Below are positions 45,277-56,673 of a DNA stretch of 64,000 nt, piece by piece. The position numbers and the translations under genes were made by a program. This DNA comes from Madurella fahalii (lineage: Eukaryota; Ascomycota; Sordariomycetes; Sordariales), in NCBI GenBank assembly GCA_029876055.1, contig CM056875.1, positions 186,001-250,000 of the forward strand, written 5' to 3'. Position 1 is the first letter of the stretch; each line of letters opens with the position of its first letter. The notes below the pieces were generated by a model. That model saw nothing but the letters and a program-made list of their open reading frames with translations. It made no database searches and was not told the origin of the DNA.

Positions 45277-46740
45277 CTATTCCCGAAGGATAGCTTCTAC
45301 AATACCGTCCGCATCTTCTTGCGTGGGCAACCAAACTTTAACCACCTCCAAACCGGCCTTCTCGAGCAGCGTCCGCCACTCCCTCTCTGTCCGCTCCATA
45401 CCGGCATTGAAACACATCATTGTAATATCAAGCATGGCGTGGAAAGTTGACGCGCCCTTCTCCGGGATGACCATCTCATGCAATAGCAACTTGGAATATC
45501 CTGGCTTCATCGCCGCCCGGACTTGCTCCAGTATCCGCAGACATATATCGTCGGACCAGTCGTGTAGAATATGGTGGAAGAAGTACGCCCGTGCGCCTGC
45601 GGAGCGGGGAGATGTTAGTCGGATCTTATCAATCTGTGACTGGAACTAGTCACCAAGCGGTTAGAATGGGGCGACGCTACCTTTCACTGGCTGTTCGGTG
45701 AAGAAGTCATACACCATGAGCTCAATGGCAGGATCGAGCTCTAGGATACTGTCCGTAACAGAAGCCAGATCCTGCAGCACCAATCGCCCTCGATTGGGAT
45801 ACTTGCTGTGGAAAGCGATCAAATCATGACCCTTTCCGGCACCCACATCCACCAGCAGAGCAGAGTCCTTTGTAGCGCCATCAAGAAGCCGATCTTGGGC
45901 TGGGAACCAATCGACCCAGTAGCTCCTGGCGCCCATCGTATTTCCCATGAACATGTTAAAGTCCTTGAAGACTTGAGGCATCGAGCTGAACAGCTGGAAG
46001 GTTCGCAGCTTCGTCTGGAAGGCGTACTGCATAAAGCCGTCACTTGGATCTGTCGGACAGCGGTGGCCGGCTTCTCTGAGGTACTTGGGCGCTTTCATGG
46101 CGGCGCCCACGATCATCTCGCCGCTATACACGTGTCAGCAAGAATCACACAGCAATCAGACGGCGAGTAGGGCTGTAACTTGCACCATGCGATGGCCGGC
46201 GGCGATTTCCTCTGTGGCCATCGCCTTTGTAATGGGCGTAGCGATCCACGTCCGCTCCGCGACCTCCTTAACGAAACCAATCGCCGCCATGGGCCTCAGA
46301 ATTCGAACTTCACTGCCGGCGTTAGCACATCATTCGGCGGCTCGAATCATAATTTTCCTTTTCCCCCTCCTCCAAGGGATAGACATACTGATCAACAGTT
46401 CTTCTCCTCCCGAAAGAGAAGCAAGCTCTGCTGAGGTGAGTGAACCGTCTGCGCTCGCGATAAACTCAAATAGATGCAGATCGACCGCAATCCTCGCAGC
46501 CACGGGAAGGAAAGGCTACCAGCGTCGTTAGCTCACGACCGCCCTGAGCTAGGCACGGCCGGCCTATACAGAAAATGCCAGATCTACGGCGGTGTTCTCT
46601 GGAACTTCCAGACATGCTGTGAGCTGTCTGCTGAGTAACAGAGCTTGTTTTCGCGCGCTTTGGTCGTCCTCTGAGGAGAGTTTTGTAGTAAGATTGCTGA
46701 GCTGCGCGATGAGGTCAAGGGCTTGACTGGCGTCTGCCAT
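45277..46740 (-). CDS. SAM-dependent O-methyltransferase (plant-type class II fold)
   Basis: Model: complement of 46570..46740, 46389..46515, 46186..46307, 45681..46116 and 45277..45596, 391 aa. Exon 1 codes for an N-terminal helix (LDLIAQLSNLTTKLSSEDDQ), exon 2 continues with FLPVAARIAVDLHLFE, and the dimerisation region has LRPMAAIGFVKEVAERTWIA. The catalytic half carries the SAM motif LVDVGAGKGHDLIAF and the block FHHILHDWSDDICLRIL, where the His is the usual general base. The family methylates hydroxyl groups of natural products, so Tyr or Ser/Thr hydroxyls of a RiPP are a reasonable target. Its position next to ustYa-like copy C supports cluster membership. The 3' end of intron 46117..46185 is the least certain splice site. 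Confidence 0.85.
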
Positions 46741-47730
46741 TGTTGGGTTCTTGTGAGGGGTTTAGTTCCCACGTACTGTAGAAGGTCTTGGGGCTGTTGG
46801 ATGGGAGAAGGTCGTCCTCTGCTTCTCCCTGTTTGAACGGGGAGACTGTAAGCGGTGTGAGCTGTCACTTCCGCTGGGCCCAACAGAGTTAACGCGATGC
46901 TTAGTTAAGCTTTGGACCCCAATGTACCTCGAATTTAATAACAGGTCTTTACAATCACTTGTATCTGATACCTTTATCTAGTCACCCAACGTCTGCGACC
47001 GAAAGACTTTAGATTAGCCTAAATTCAGCAGCATGGGAGTAGTATTTACAGCCCCTTCCCAAGCATTCCTCATGCCGCCTACAGCCATTCAGACTTCTGG
47101 GACACGATTGTACGGGCTGACTTATGAAAGCTGGAAGAATCAAGTTTGGAGGATCTTGGTGTAAAGTTGCACCAAAACCGACTTTTTGGGGCCGCATGGT
47201 AAGCATTGGTTATATGGCTGCCCCACGGAATCCTAAGTACCACTTTGTACAGCGACAACCGACTCCGATTTCTCAGACCTGTCCCGTTGCGGCGTGGCAG
47301 CGGACTCGTAATCGGGGTTGGTTCTGCCACCCCCCTGCGCCTGCGGCATGCATGAGACTGTTTTGACGGCAAATGTGGTGCAACGCGAGGCACACCCAGC
47401 TCAGGCCATCAAAAAGCTGGACCGTTGCAGTGGCTGCAATGCCCGGCTCAACGACGGCCCGGGACGCTCCCACGGTGCCCAAGAAGGAAGGTGTATCATG
47501 GCAGTGGCTGAACCGGGGCCGCCGCTTCGCTTCTCAGCGGCAGATCATGCAACTTCGTGGAGCGGCCGTCTGCGCCGCAGAGACAATTATCCACTTTTAC
47601 AGAGGCTGCTCTGCAGATTGAGCATGCAGGAACTTAAAATATGGGACTACTACTGTGTTTACAAGCCGCTTCCGCTCACTCCACTCGCATTGTCCCGCTC
47701 CAGCACATGTCGTGAGCTCTTCTCCAGCCC
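46741..47730. promoter_or_regulatory. Divergent region between methyltransferase and SAT4-type gene
   Basis: Contains the promoters of the minus-strand methyltransferase and the plus-strand SAT4-type gene. Short open frames only. Confidence 0.4.
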
Positions 47731-49176
47731 ATGGATGCCTATGCCTCCGACGATTTAGGCCCCGCCGTCATCGCTGTCGCTTGGGTGTTTGCAAGCCTCG
47801 CAATCCTCGTGGTCGGGGCACGTCTATATGCTCGCTTGCGGATTGTGCGGAGACTCTCCATCGATGACTGCCTCATCTTATTCACCCTCGTGAGTCTCCT
47901 CGGCCCTCCTTCCGTCACTGCAACCCCGGTCAGTGGCTCACTGCTTGATCAAACCAGTGCCTCGGCCTCGGAAACAGCGTGTTTCTCACCATTTCGTCGA
48001 AATGGGGATTGGGACAACACCTCTCAGTCCTCCAGGCTGACCCCGAACGTGTTATGTACACAGTCAAATGGGTGTACTTGTGCGAGTTCTTCTCCATTCT
48101 GTGTCCTTGCTTCGGCCGGATATCGTTTGCGCTCTTGCTCCTGAGCATTATCCCGCGAAGCACACCCCGAAGAGTCTTTCTCTGGAGCGTCATCTCTGTC
48201 CAGTTCGTGGTCGATGTCGGAACCGTTATTATTAGCTTTGCCCAGTGCAGGCCCATCGAGGCTTTCTGGGACAGGAGTGTCAACGGTAATTGTTGGCCGC
48301 CCTATGTCCAGCAATACACCGGCTTTACTCAAGGCTGTAAGTGAGACCCCAACTCTACCGTCCTGCGCCCTAAGTTTTGCCCGGCTCTGCGAGTGCTGAC
48401 CGAGCGCTAACCACAGCCGTGTGCTCTCTGGTGGACCTCATTCTCGCTCTATTTCCATCTACAATGTTCTGGAACTTGAAGATGAAATGGAAACAGAAAA
48501 TCGCCCTCAGCAGTCTCATGGGGCTGGGCGTCTTGTGAGTCTCTCGCCGGTGCCGGGCCGAACTTTGACCTAACCACATCATGTTCAGCGCTATGATTGC
48601 ATCTATTGTGAAGACCGTTGGACTTAAAGCGCTTACCGAAACGGAGGACTTGACTTGTATGCCCCACTACTTAAAAAGACACCCAAGTATCAAGACTAAC
48701 GTTGGTCCGCACGTCAGACGCTATGGCAAACCTGGCAATTTGGTGGACGTGAGTGGATCCCCATCAAAATTCTCCGTCATCCTCCAATCAGGGCAAGCTG
48801 ACTTCTCTTGTACCTACCTAGGCTGGAAGCCTACCTCGTGCTCATCGCAGCCTCGGTGCCGACCCTAAAGCCCATTTTCAAGACTAAGAAAGGTCAAACT
48901 CGCGATAGGAGTAGTCTCGGCACGGGACTGAGCACATGGAACCGGAACCAGAGAATTAAAATGAGCAACAACGATGACAGCGGGCCCTTCGTAGCACTCA
49001 GCGACCCCGAATCTCGTGATGGGCCCGACACGGGTGTTCGGCTCGAGTCCTACGACAATGGCGTATATAAGGCCAACGCCATTGCCGGACAGGAAGGGAA
49101 CGATCACGTTGCAGACGGTATCCGGAGAGACTTCACGGTGACGGTAGTTTACGGCAAACATGCTGAAGATGCCTAA
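47731..49176 (+). CDS. SAT4-type (fungal rhodopsin domain) integral membrane protein
   Basis: Model: 47731..47889, 47958..48336, 48417..48534, 48589..48656, 48718..48748 and 48822..49176, 369 aa. It includes a 31-base exon whose splicing gives the family-typical ALTETEDLTYAM, then WWTLEAYLVLIAASVPTLKP. Seven membrane segments are visible, beginning AVIAVAWVFASLAILVVGAR near residue 11, with the conserved loop GLGQH near 75 and the ending VPTLKP near 270. The C-terminal tail is Asp/Ser/Gly-rich. It belongs to PF20684 like the gene at 3404 but is clearly a different subgroup. It lies beside the predicted RiPP cluster, where a sensor or transport role is possible, but nothing in the sequence links it to the product. 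Confidence 0.87.
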
Positions 49177-49834
49177 GAATCAAAAGATGAAGGCTTCAAA
49201 AAGAAATCATACTTTTGAGCATAGAGTGTGGATAGTAGTAGTTTTGAGTGTATTATGTAATTACCTTGCTATTCTAAGAACCTCGCCACCTTGCTGTTGA
49301 CGCCGTCGCGAAAGTCCGGCATGTGGCTAATTTTCTCACTCTTTCGGTCGTGTGCGGTAATGAATAAAAGGTTCTTTACAAAGTAATTAGCCCCCTCGGT
49401 TCTTATACGCTGTGAAATTGTCTGGCCACAGTATAGGGTGCTCAGATTTGCTCCATCCGTTAGCCACCTCTGGGAGCCGCCGAGTTACCGGAGCGACTAG
49501 CCATGGGCTGGCGGTAATAACTTCAGGGACTCTAGGATAATGGATGGCGGGGTTGAGTGATTGTCTCGTCTCCTGCGGATACTCCTACCTGAGGAATTGG
49601 CCGACCCGAGGAGATGTGCGGAGATTCCACACCTTGTTGATCTATGCCCTGCTCTGTGCCCTTGAGGGGGTTGGCGTGGCCTCTGCGCAACAGTCTACTG
49701 GCAGTCGTACATCACTGAGCTGAGCAAATGTTAATTAGTAAAATCCCAGACCAAGTGCTTCCCTCCCATGGTACCTATCCTCGTATACGCACCTTGTACA
49801 ATACCAGCGACGAGCGCCGTCACAAATCCATACA
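49177..49834. other. Intergenic region between convergent genes
   Basis: 3' flanks of the SAT4-type gene and the GH5 gene. Nothing else seen. Confidence 0.4.
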
Positions 49835-51406
49835 TCAAAAGCGTCTAGAAGAGATCAGGATGGCCATGCCTGTCCACACCAGAACCACCAAGAACGCCTG
49901 CGTATGTCGACCCGCACCCGCGGCGTTCTCGCTCGCTTGACCATTCCCAACACTCCCGCTCCCACCGCCAGACCCACCATCGCCTTCGCCTCCCTCCACA
50001 GCCCCTCTTCCCACCCACTCCAACGTGGCGTCCACCATCTCCGTCAACCCGCCTTCCACAAACCCCGGCGACCTCCATCCGGACCAGTCATGGGTCAGCA
50101 GGCCCCACGGCTCGTCGTCGTCGTGGCGGCCCTCCCTGACGTAGTAGCTGCCCGCGACCACCCAGAGGAACCAGCCGACCCTCTGCGCCGGCAGGTAGTC
50201 GGCAATGCAGACGGCGTAGACGTCAGAGCGCCAGGTCGTCTCGTCCTGCGCGAACCCGAACTCGGTCACCAGGAGCGGGAACCGGTTGGCCGCGCCGTCC
50301 GCGAGCGCCTCGAAACCGTTGCTGTACAGCCTCGCTGCGAAGCTGGCGCAGTCGGTGGGCCGGTCCGACGCGAGGATGCTGTAGGCGTGCATCTCCAGGA
50401 CGAGCTTGTCCGTGTAATCGCGCGCAAAGTCGGTCTTGTTGAAGGGTGCGGTGCCCGGGGCCAGCGGCTCGCCGCGGACGATCGCGCCGAGCTGCGTGGA
50501 CGAGTCCATTCCCGGGAGGAGGATAAGGAGGTCGGCGTTCGCGGCGTTGATTGCGGAGGCGCCGAGCTTGGTGTAGTGGTACCATGTTTGCCAGTTGTAG
50601 GTTTCGGAATAGAGAGTGAAGTTGGTTAGTGGCTGGCGGGGTTCGTTGCGGAGAGACATGGAGGTTAGGGCCGGCCAGGATTTGCCCTGACCATGCGCCA
50701 GTCAGCGTCTTGAGCGACGAGCTTCTTCCGGGACGGCTTGACTTACGTGCTCAGCCATAAATGAGAGCCCGCGGGTCCAGTTCGTAACGGAGAAGTAAGT
50801 GTCGCCCCACCAGGAGTTGCCGTCGAGAGGATTACAGCACCACCCGGCTTTAGAGACGTGGTTATCTAGGGCGATGTATATTTCTTGTCTTGCACACTCT
50901 GCTGCAACGGCGTCGAAGACCTGATGACACCGTTAGCTCGTCATAACCGCATGTTTCTGAAATGGATCGGTCTGTCTCACCTGTAGCCGTGTCGTTGTCG
51001 ACGAAAATGATGGATTGTTCTGGATGACTCTCTCTAGAATCTTGGAGCCGTTCTCATGGCCCAGAGCGCTGGTCAGAGCTACCTCTATTGTCACATCCCT
51101 GTCCCCGTTATCGTAGATTTGGTCAATCATTTCGATTGCGTAAGTTAGACGGATAGCGTTCATGCCCAAGCTCTTGATCTTTGACACGATAGTGGGAATA
51201 GCCTGGTGCTGCAGGCCCTCTGGTATCATGACCTCGCCATGTCCCGGCCAGTTAACACCGACATGTGTGATGTTGGCGCCAGATGCGTCGGTGATCCACC
51301 GGCCAGAGGTTGTAAAGGGACCATTGGGCCATGCTGCTGTGCAGATATTGACGGTGATGGTGAGCCAGGAGGTTAGGGTCCAGAATAGGCCCATTTCGGT
51401 TCGCAT
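49835..51406 (-). CDS. Secreted, probably GPI-anchored GH5-family glycoside hydrolase
   Basis: Model: complement of 50981..51406, 50747..50920 and 49835..50686, 483 aa; introns are both 60 bases. Residues 1-24 form a signal peptide ending near CTAA. The cellulase/GH5 fold shows GVNWPGHGEVMIP near residue 50, ALDNHVSKAGWCC near 160, the acid/base Glu in SLRNEPR near 214, and the nucleophile Glu in VTEFGF near 335. The end is a Gly/Ser-rich stretch, then a hydrophobic tail (FLVVLVWTGMAILIS), which fits a GPI-anchor signal. The enzyme probably acts on a beta-linked glucan at the cell wall or outside the cell; the exact substrate subfamily cannot be read from motifs. It is not obviously part of the RiPP pathway. 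Confidence 0.87.
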
Positions 51407-52435
51407 CTTACAATGCGCCGCAATTCTGGTCCCTGTTCGTTATCAAAAGCAACCTGCGTCGTAAGGGGCCGGTTTGACGTGCGCAAATGGAAGGCGTATG
51501 GATAACTGGGCCGCGTGAGAATTTGTAACCACCAGTCACTTCGCGTGGATGGTTCTTCAGCGATGGGTTTGCCGCTTCATTACCGGATTGGATTTCAACG
51601 CAGCCATTGATGTGCTTGCTCGTACCATGCCGCGAAACGTGAGAACCGGGAAGTTTGTGGGCTCTTGGTGAGAAGTTGGAGTTGATATGCCTTACCTTAA
51701 TATCGTCGTGCTACTTGCTCGAACAATGACGTCGCCTTGCTGCCATAAATTTCTCCGCGCCGCTGCGTACTTCGTGCGGTGTCGTCGGGTGTCAAGCGGA
51801 ATCCCAATAGCAGACGACACTGGTACTCTGGATTATGATATCTAGAAGGGATCGATGATTCCAAATCCCTTTCAGCTGTGAAGTCGGACACTTTCTTGGC
51901 AGAAAGCGGGGACTGACGGATACGGACTGCCTGCCAATATGAAGGTTGGGCTAATAAAAAGTGACTTAGGTCTGTTGAAGCAAATTCAGCCGAGGCCATT
52001 ATCAACGTATGAAATATGACTGAGGGCTATTTCGCACTGTGGTATATGCGAACCTAGGGTAAGTAAGGTACCTTAGCTCTCCCAAACATCTGCCCGATTC
52101 TGAAGGCTAACTCCACCACAACCAGCGGGATCAATTTTAGAGAAGAAAATAGAAATAATTTTGTCACTGGGTATCTCAGACTGGGTTTTTAAGATATCTT
52201 TAAAGTAGAATGTCTAGATTTTCCACGTTTCCAGAATTACCGAGTGGTTTGTGCGCCACCCAAACCTCCTTAAGGGTAATTACTGAATACGGCTAACACG
52301 GCAAATCGCTTGTGGAGGAGAATACCTTGTTACCTTCAAAGTGTTTGGTGCATATAATTCTTCCCCAAGATGCCGATCCTATAGCACCAATGCCTCTGTG
52401 GCCCGCGCCCAGGTAGCCAACCCCTGATATCTTCC
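51407..52435. other. Intergenic region
   Basis: Promoter side of GH5 and 3' flank of the GMC relic. A CCTA/TAGG unit is at about 52053-52077. No gene supported. Confidence 0.4.
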
Positions 52436-54756
52436 TCACTGGCGAGCCTTGATGAGATCGGCAGCCTAATTTCATGGTCAGCACCACCGAAATAGGAAAA
52501 CATATTAGTCGAGAACCAAATGAAGCTCACCTTCTCAGCAATAGCGTAGACCGTCATACTCGTCGTTCCCCCGACCAGGGTCGGCATGATACTCGTATCC
52601 ACCACGCTCAGCCCTTTTACACCATAAACCAACAACTGCTCATCCACCACCCCTCCCCACTTCCTCTTCATCTTGGCCGCCGTGCCGATCGGGTGGAACA
52701 TGCTCGGGACCAGCACGCTCTTGACTCACCCGCGCAGCGCCTCGTCCGTCTCGTACCCCGGTCCGGGCTCGATCTCGGTGGCGTTGTACTGCGCCAGCAT
52801 GCCGCTGCTCACATAGCGCCTCCAGGACTTGGTGTCCTCCACGAAGATGTCGATGTCGACCGGGTTGGCCGCCCCGCGGTAGTCGACGATCGGCTCTCGC
52901 CCCGCCGGGTCCTCCAGGTCGATCGTCACCGTCCCCCTGCTGACGGGGTGCAGGTTCTGCGGGGTGCAGCTCACCGTCTCGCTGCCTGCCAGGCCGGCCC
53001 CGAACCAGGTGAGGCCCGTGCGGCGCATCTCGCGGGCGTAGATGCGTTGCTGCTTGGCGTAGCCCGCTATGACGGAAGGGTGAGTGCCGGCGGGGAGGTG
53101 CTGTGCGGGATCCTGAGCGGCGTAGCGGTCGGCGATGGGACGTGGTTGGCGGGCGAGATTACGGGGAGGCCGAAGAAGATGCCTAGCTCCGAGCCGAAGA
53201 GGAAGTCGCTCCCTATCGGGGATGAGACGTTGACGGTCGGGATTGGTGGGGCAGTGGTCCCTTTTGTCCTTAGCTGGTTACAGGCGTGACGTTCCAAGAA
53301 ATATGTGACCTACAGCGGTAGATGAGGGTCGGGAGGTATTGATGATCTTGGAAGTTTGCACCTACGCCCGGCAAATCGACCTTCACGGGAATGCGTGCCT
53401 TCCTCGAGCAGCGAGGCCAGGCCGATGCCGCTGAGCTGGAGAATCTGAGGCGTGTGGATACTTCCCGCTGCGAGGATGACCTCCTTGCGGGCTTTTATGA
53501 TCCTTGTTTTGCTCCTACCCTTTCTGTTGCAAAAGCGGAACCGCAATTGCAGGGCAGCAATTGCACCTTAAGTGTCACACTTTCCCTTTTCACTGCGATC
53601 CTCTGCCTGCGTGCCGTTCACCCGGGGTGACATGTACACGCCGACTGCCCTGTTGCCCTTGAAAACAACTTTGTTCACCTTGGTTCCGGTTACCAGTTCG
53701 TAGTTCTTCCGGCTGAGGCCATCCCAGTGACCCGTCTTTGCGTACGATCGCTCGAACGTCATAGGGTCCATGGAACGTGTGGCCCAAAACATGCCGTTCT
53801 CTCCGCCAGCGCCGTCAACGGGCACCGTCACACCCGGTATGGCCTTCATAGCTTCGTACATAATAACTAGTGATGCCGTTATTGCATAAAACAGTTTCAG
53901 TCATGGCCGAGTTACCCACGGACGCTTGGATCATGGAGCCTAGAGTGTGGCAAAGATGCTGTGCCGGCTGGTGTTGTGGCCATAGTTGTCAGGGTCATAC
54001 ATCATGTTATATGTGGCGGCGAGGTCTGCGGGAGGCGGCGTGACGAGCTGGACAGCCTGTGAAGGTGAATGTGAGAAAACACCGACATGCCAATCAACGG
54101 CCAGAGGCTCAATCTCAAACCTTCCTGAAGTAGCCAAGCAGATTTTCCCAGTTCCAAGTACTCTCTGCAACGCCGCTGAGCTCGCCCCTGAAAATTCTCA
54201 ACAACGCGGAACGGAAGGAGAATGCGGCGAAGCATACCAGATATCGTAATCAGAAGAAATATCTCTTTGAAACACCATACCGTTTACGGCCGAGCTTCCA
54301 CCCACGATGCTCCCGATAAGTACGGGGAATGTTCGGTTGTTCAGCTCTGGAGAAGGCTGTGATGTGATATCGAAGAAGGGCGACCCTGTGTCATAGTCTG
54401 TCGATGAAGTGTAAGCAATTGAGACTTTGGTGCCGAGGGCTTTGGATTCCAACAACTGTTTACCAGAATAGCCGTATTCAATCACCAGCACCGAGTCTAA
54501 GCGTCCGAATGTCAGCAGGGTTCTTGTTCGGGCTATTGTTGTGGTGTATCACATTTCCCGCTCTCGCTCAGTCGATCACCGACATTCAACCCTGCAGTCC
54601 CTCCTCCTACAGTACAATCACGTAGTCGTAGGCGTCCTTGGCATCGTCGCGTGAATTTAGAATTGTTGCGCCCCGATGTGACCAAGGATGGCAATGGACA
54701 AATAGGCTGTCACTAAGAATGACCAGATAGGATAGGAATGCTAGCCGAAAGACCAT
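52436..54756 (-). pseudogene. Broken GMC oxidoreductase gene
   Basis: The order of the fold is complete: a signal peptide (ATG at 54756), flavin-binding segment VIV then GGGTAGLN, VLIGSIVGGSSAVNGMVF, GGENGMFWATRSMDP, LAAGSIHTPQILQLSGIG, and the C-terminal SMFHPIGTAAKMK block, then AADLIKARQ and a stop. However, there are at least five lesions. Five extra bases break VIV from GGG (about 54615), a base is missing near 53942, an extra base lies near 53398, and a base is missing in a C run near 53125. A TGG-to-TGA change stops the protein before VKSVLVPS (about 52727). Several introns remain recognisable. Three lesions are single-base and could be assembly errors, but the 5-base insertion and the stop argue for real decay. 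Confidence 0.75.
53543..53564. repeat. Palindromic element, GCAATTGC arms, inside a GMC intron
   Basis: Second copy of the palindrome at 25234. The two octamers are separated by AGGGCA. It lies inside the 57-base intron 53524-53580 of the broken GMC gene. Confidence 0.7.
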
Positions 54757-55512
54757 GGTTGGTTATCTTCAACCGGGGGATTTGTAGTCAAACCCGTGAA
54801 GAACTGCAGGTCGGAGGAGTGGAGGTGTGGTGCCATTGATATGCAGGGTACATTGGCAAGCTTACACCTGTGACTAGGCCTGACCGACCCATGGAGCTGG
54901 TTCAACCAGAGACACTTGCGGATCCTGTCAGTAAGACTTGGTGGGTATGTGAAGACGATCCCAATTAGGACTTCGACTTTTGAAAAGAACCCCACCTCGG
55001 GTTGCACGGCAGGAAGCCGACCGCATCCTGCAGGTAGGTGTGTTCGGGCACGAGGGGAACCCAAGCAGAGAGCCTTGCCGTAGCATTCGGACCAGCGAAT
55101 AGGGTTCTGCAGCACGCCTGCACGAACCATGCATGGTGTGATCCTTCCATCTGAACTAGGCAGCTCCTAGTTGTGGGAACGGTAAGAGGGAATACCTACC
55201 GTATGCACAATAGTATGTACTGTACTGTACACTGGGAAAGCTCGGACGGGATTCACTGAAGCTACCTTATGTTGGGGTGCAATGCTGAGACGATCCTACT
55301 AGTACTCTATGCAATATGCCAGTATGAAAGCTACCTAGCTACCAAGTATGCAGTACCCAAAAACGCCAGTGCAATGAACTCCTATGTGTACTCCAGCCTC
55401 AATCCCCAGCTGGCCACAGGCCTGACTTCAGGTTAGTTCAAACGAAAATAAAATAAAAAAACCAACGTATACAGCCCGGATGAGCGCACTCAAATATGGG
55501 TACCTGTCCATC
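54757..55512. other. Intergenic region
   Basis: Upstream of the GMC relic and 3' flank of the gene at 55513. Nothing recognisable. Confidence 0.4.
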
Positions 55513-56673
55513 TCACACCTTCACCTCCATCCGCCCCAGCCTCCTCTCCCCCCTCATCTCCTCCACCACCCTCCCGTGCGCGACCGCCAGAACCCGGTAG
55601 ATGTTCGCCAGCTCGTAGTCCCCGTTCCACTCGAACCCTTCGCTCGACCGCCGCGCCACGTCGGCCAGCCGGGCGTGCGAGCTCTCGGTCAGGTCGACGT
55701 CCAGCACCCAGTGCGACTTGCCCTTGACGGGGAAGCGGTAGACGACGTGCTTCCACTCGCTGCGGCGGATCTCCATCTGGCGGGCGCGGTCGTACGCCGA
55801 GTCGGGCGTCGCGCGCAGCTGCGAGAGGCGCTCCATCGGCGAGTCCGGGACGGTCCATTTGGCGTCCGGCTCCGGCTGCGGGATGGTGAGGAGGGACGGG
55901 TCGACCGTCTGCAGTTGGAGCGCGAGGCCGAGGTTCTCTGCCTGGCTCTGCGCCTGCGTCTGGCGGAGCGCCCGGGCGCTCGAGATGCGCGGGATCTCGG
56001 GCGCCTGCTGCTCTTCGTTTGGCTCATCCGAGGGCTTGTCGTGTGTGATGATGGGGGGGTCGTCGTAGACTGAGGATGCCTTGGTTGACGGGCTGCCCCT
56101 GTCGGCCGAGGAGTTGGCGCATGTGGTGGTTTCTCTCGCTGACGAATCGGGTTGTGGGCTCTGCCTGCTTGATCCGGTCTGGGGAGACATGATGGCAGAC
56201 GAGGCGGCCTTGGTGCCTCTGCCTGACATAGGAGGGCTATGGTAAGCTAGGGAGCCGGGGGTAGCCATGTTGGTTCGATTCCCTGCCGAGCTTTGGGGGT
56301 TCGGGGACCCGTGGGTGCCGGAGCGGTGCCGGCCTGATCCCGACTCTGGAGACATGAGGGGCGACGTATACATGGGAGGCGTCTGAGGCTTCATGGCGTC
56401 CCCTGACATGGGTGGGCTCTGATACGGGTTGGCTATCTCGGGTGCAGACACAGGTTGGGGTGGGTTTCCGTGGTTCGACTCCTGTTTTGACGCTGCCGAT
56501 GGAGACCTGCGAGGAGATCTAGGCTTCAAATTCCGGTATCGAGTTGGCGGTAATCTCGGAGAAGGCCGCTTCAAGGGAACAATGAAGAGGTCCTGGTCGC
56601 TCTCGCAATCGACGGGCTCGATGAGCGGGGCCGACTCACTGGTGGTGTAAGTGTCATTAGGCTTAAACTCCAT
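55513..56673 (-). CDS. Hypothetical protein with disordered N-terminus and conserved C-terminus
   Basis: Intronless, 386 aa. Residues 30-200 are rich in Ser, Pro and Gly and contain repeated PPMS/PPMY and [LI]MSP-E/Q-S/TGS units, probably disordered. Residues about 265-386 look folded: WTVPDSPMERLSQLRATPDS is followed by YDRARQMEIRRSEWKHVVYRF, then HWVLDVDLTESSHARLADVA and a helical end with ELANIYRVLAVAHGRVVEEM. No signal peptide or membrane segment. I do not recognise a family with known function. The coding frame is long and shows good third-position GC bias at the 3' end, so the gene is very probably real. Confidence 0.8.
   Translation of the reverse strand: MEFKPNDTYTTSESAPLIEPVDCESDQDLFIVPLKRPSPRLPPTRYRNLKPRSPRRSPSAASKQESNHGNPPQPVSAPEIANPYQSPPMSGDAMKPQTPPMYTSPLMSPESGSGRHRSGTHGSPNPQSSAGNRTNMATPGSLAYHSPPMSGRGTKAASSAIMSPQTGSSRQSPQPDSSARETTTCANSSADRGSPSTKASSVYDDPPIITHDKPSDEPNEEQQAPEIPRISSARALRQTQAQSQAENLGLALQLQTVDPSLLTIPQPEPDAKWTVPDSPMERLSQLRATPDSAYDRARQMEIRRSEWKHVVYRFPVKGKSHWVLDVDLTESSHARLADVARRSSEGFEWNGDYELANIYRVLAVAHGRVVEEMRGERRLGRMEVKV

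Noticed and set aside
52436..54756. Repeat-induced point mutation as cause of the GMC lesions
   Set aside because: Most lesions are insertions or deletions, and the one stop is not in the CpA-to-TpA context typical of RIP.
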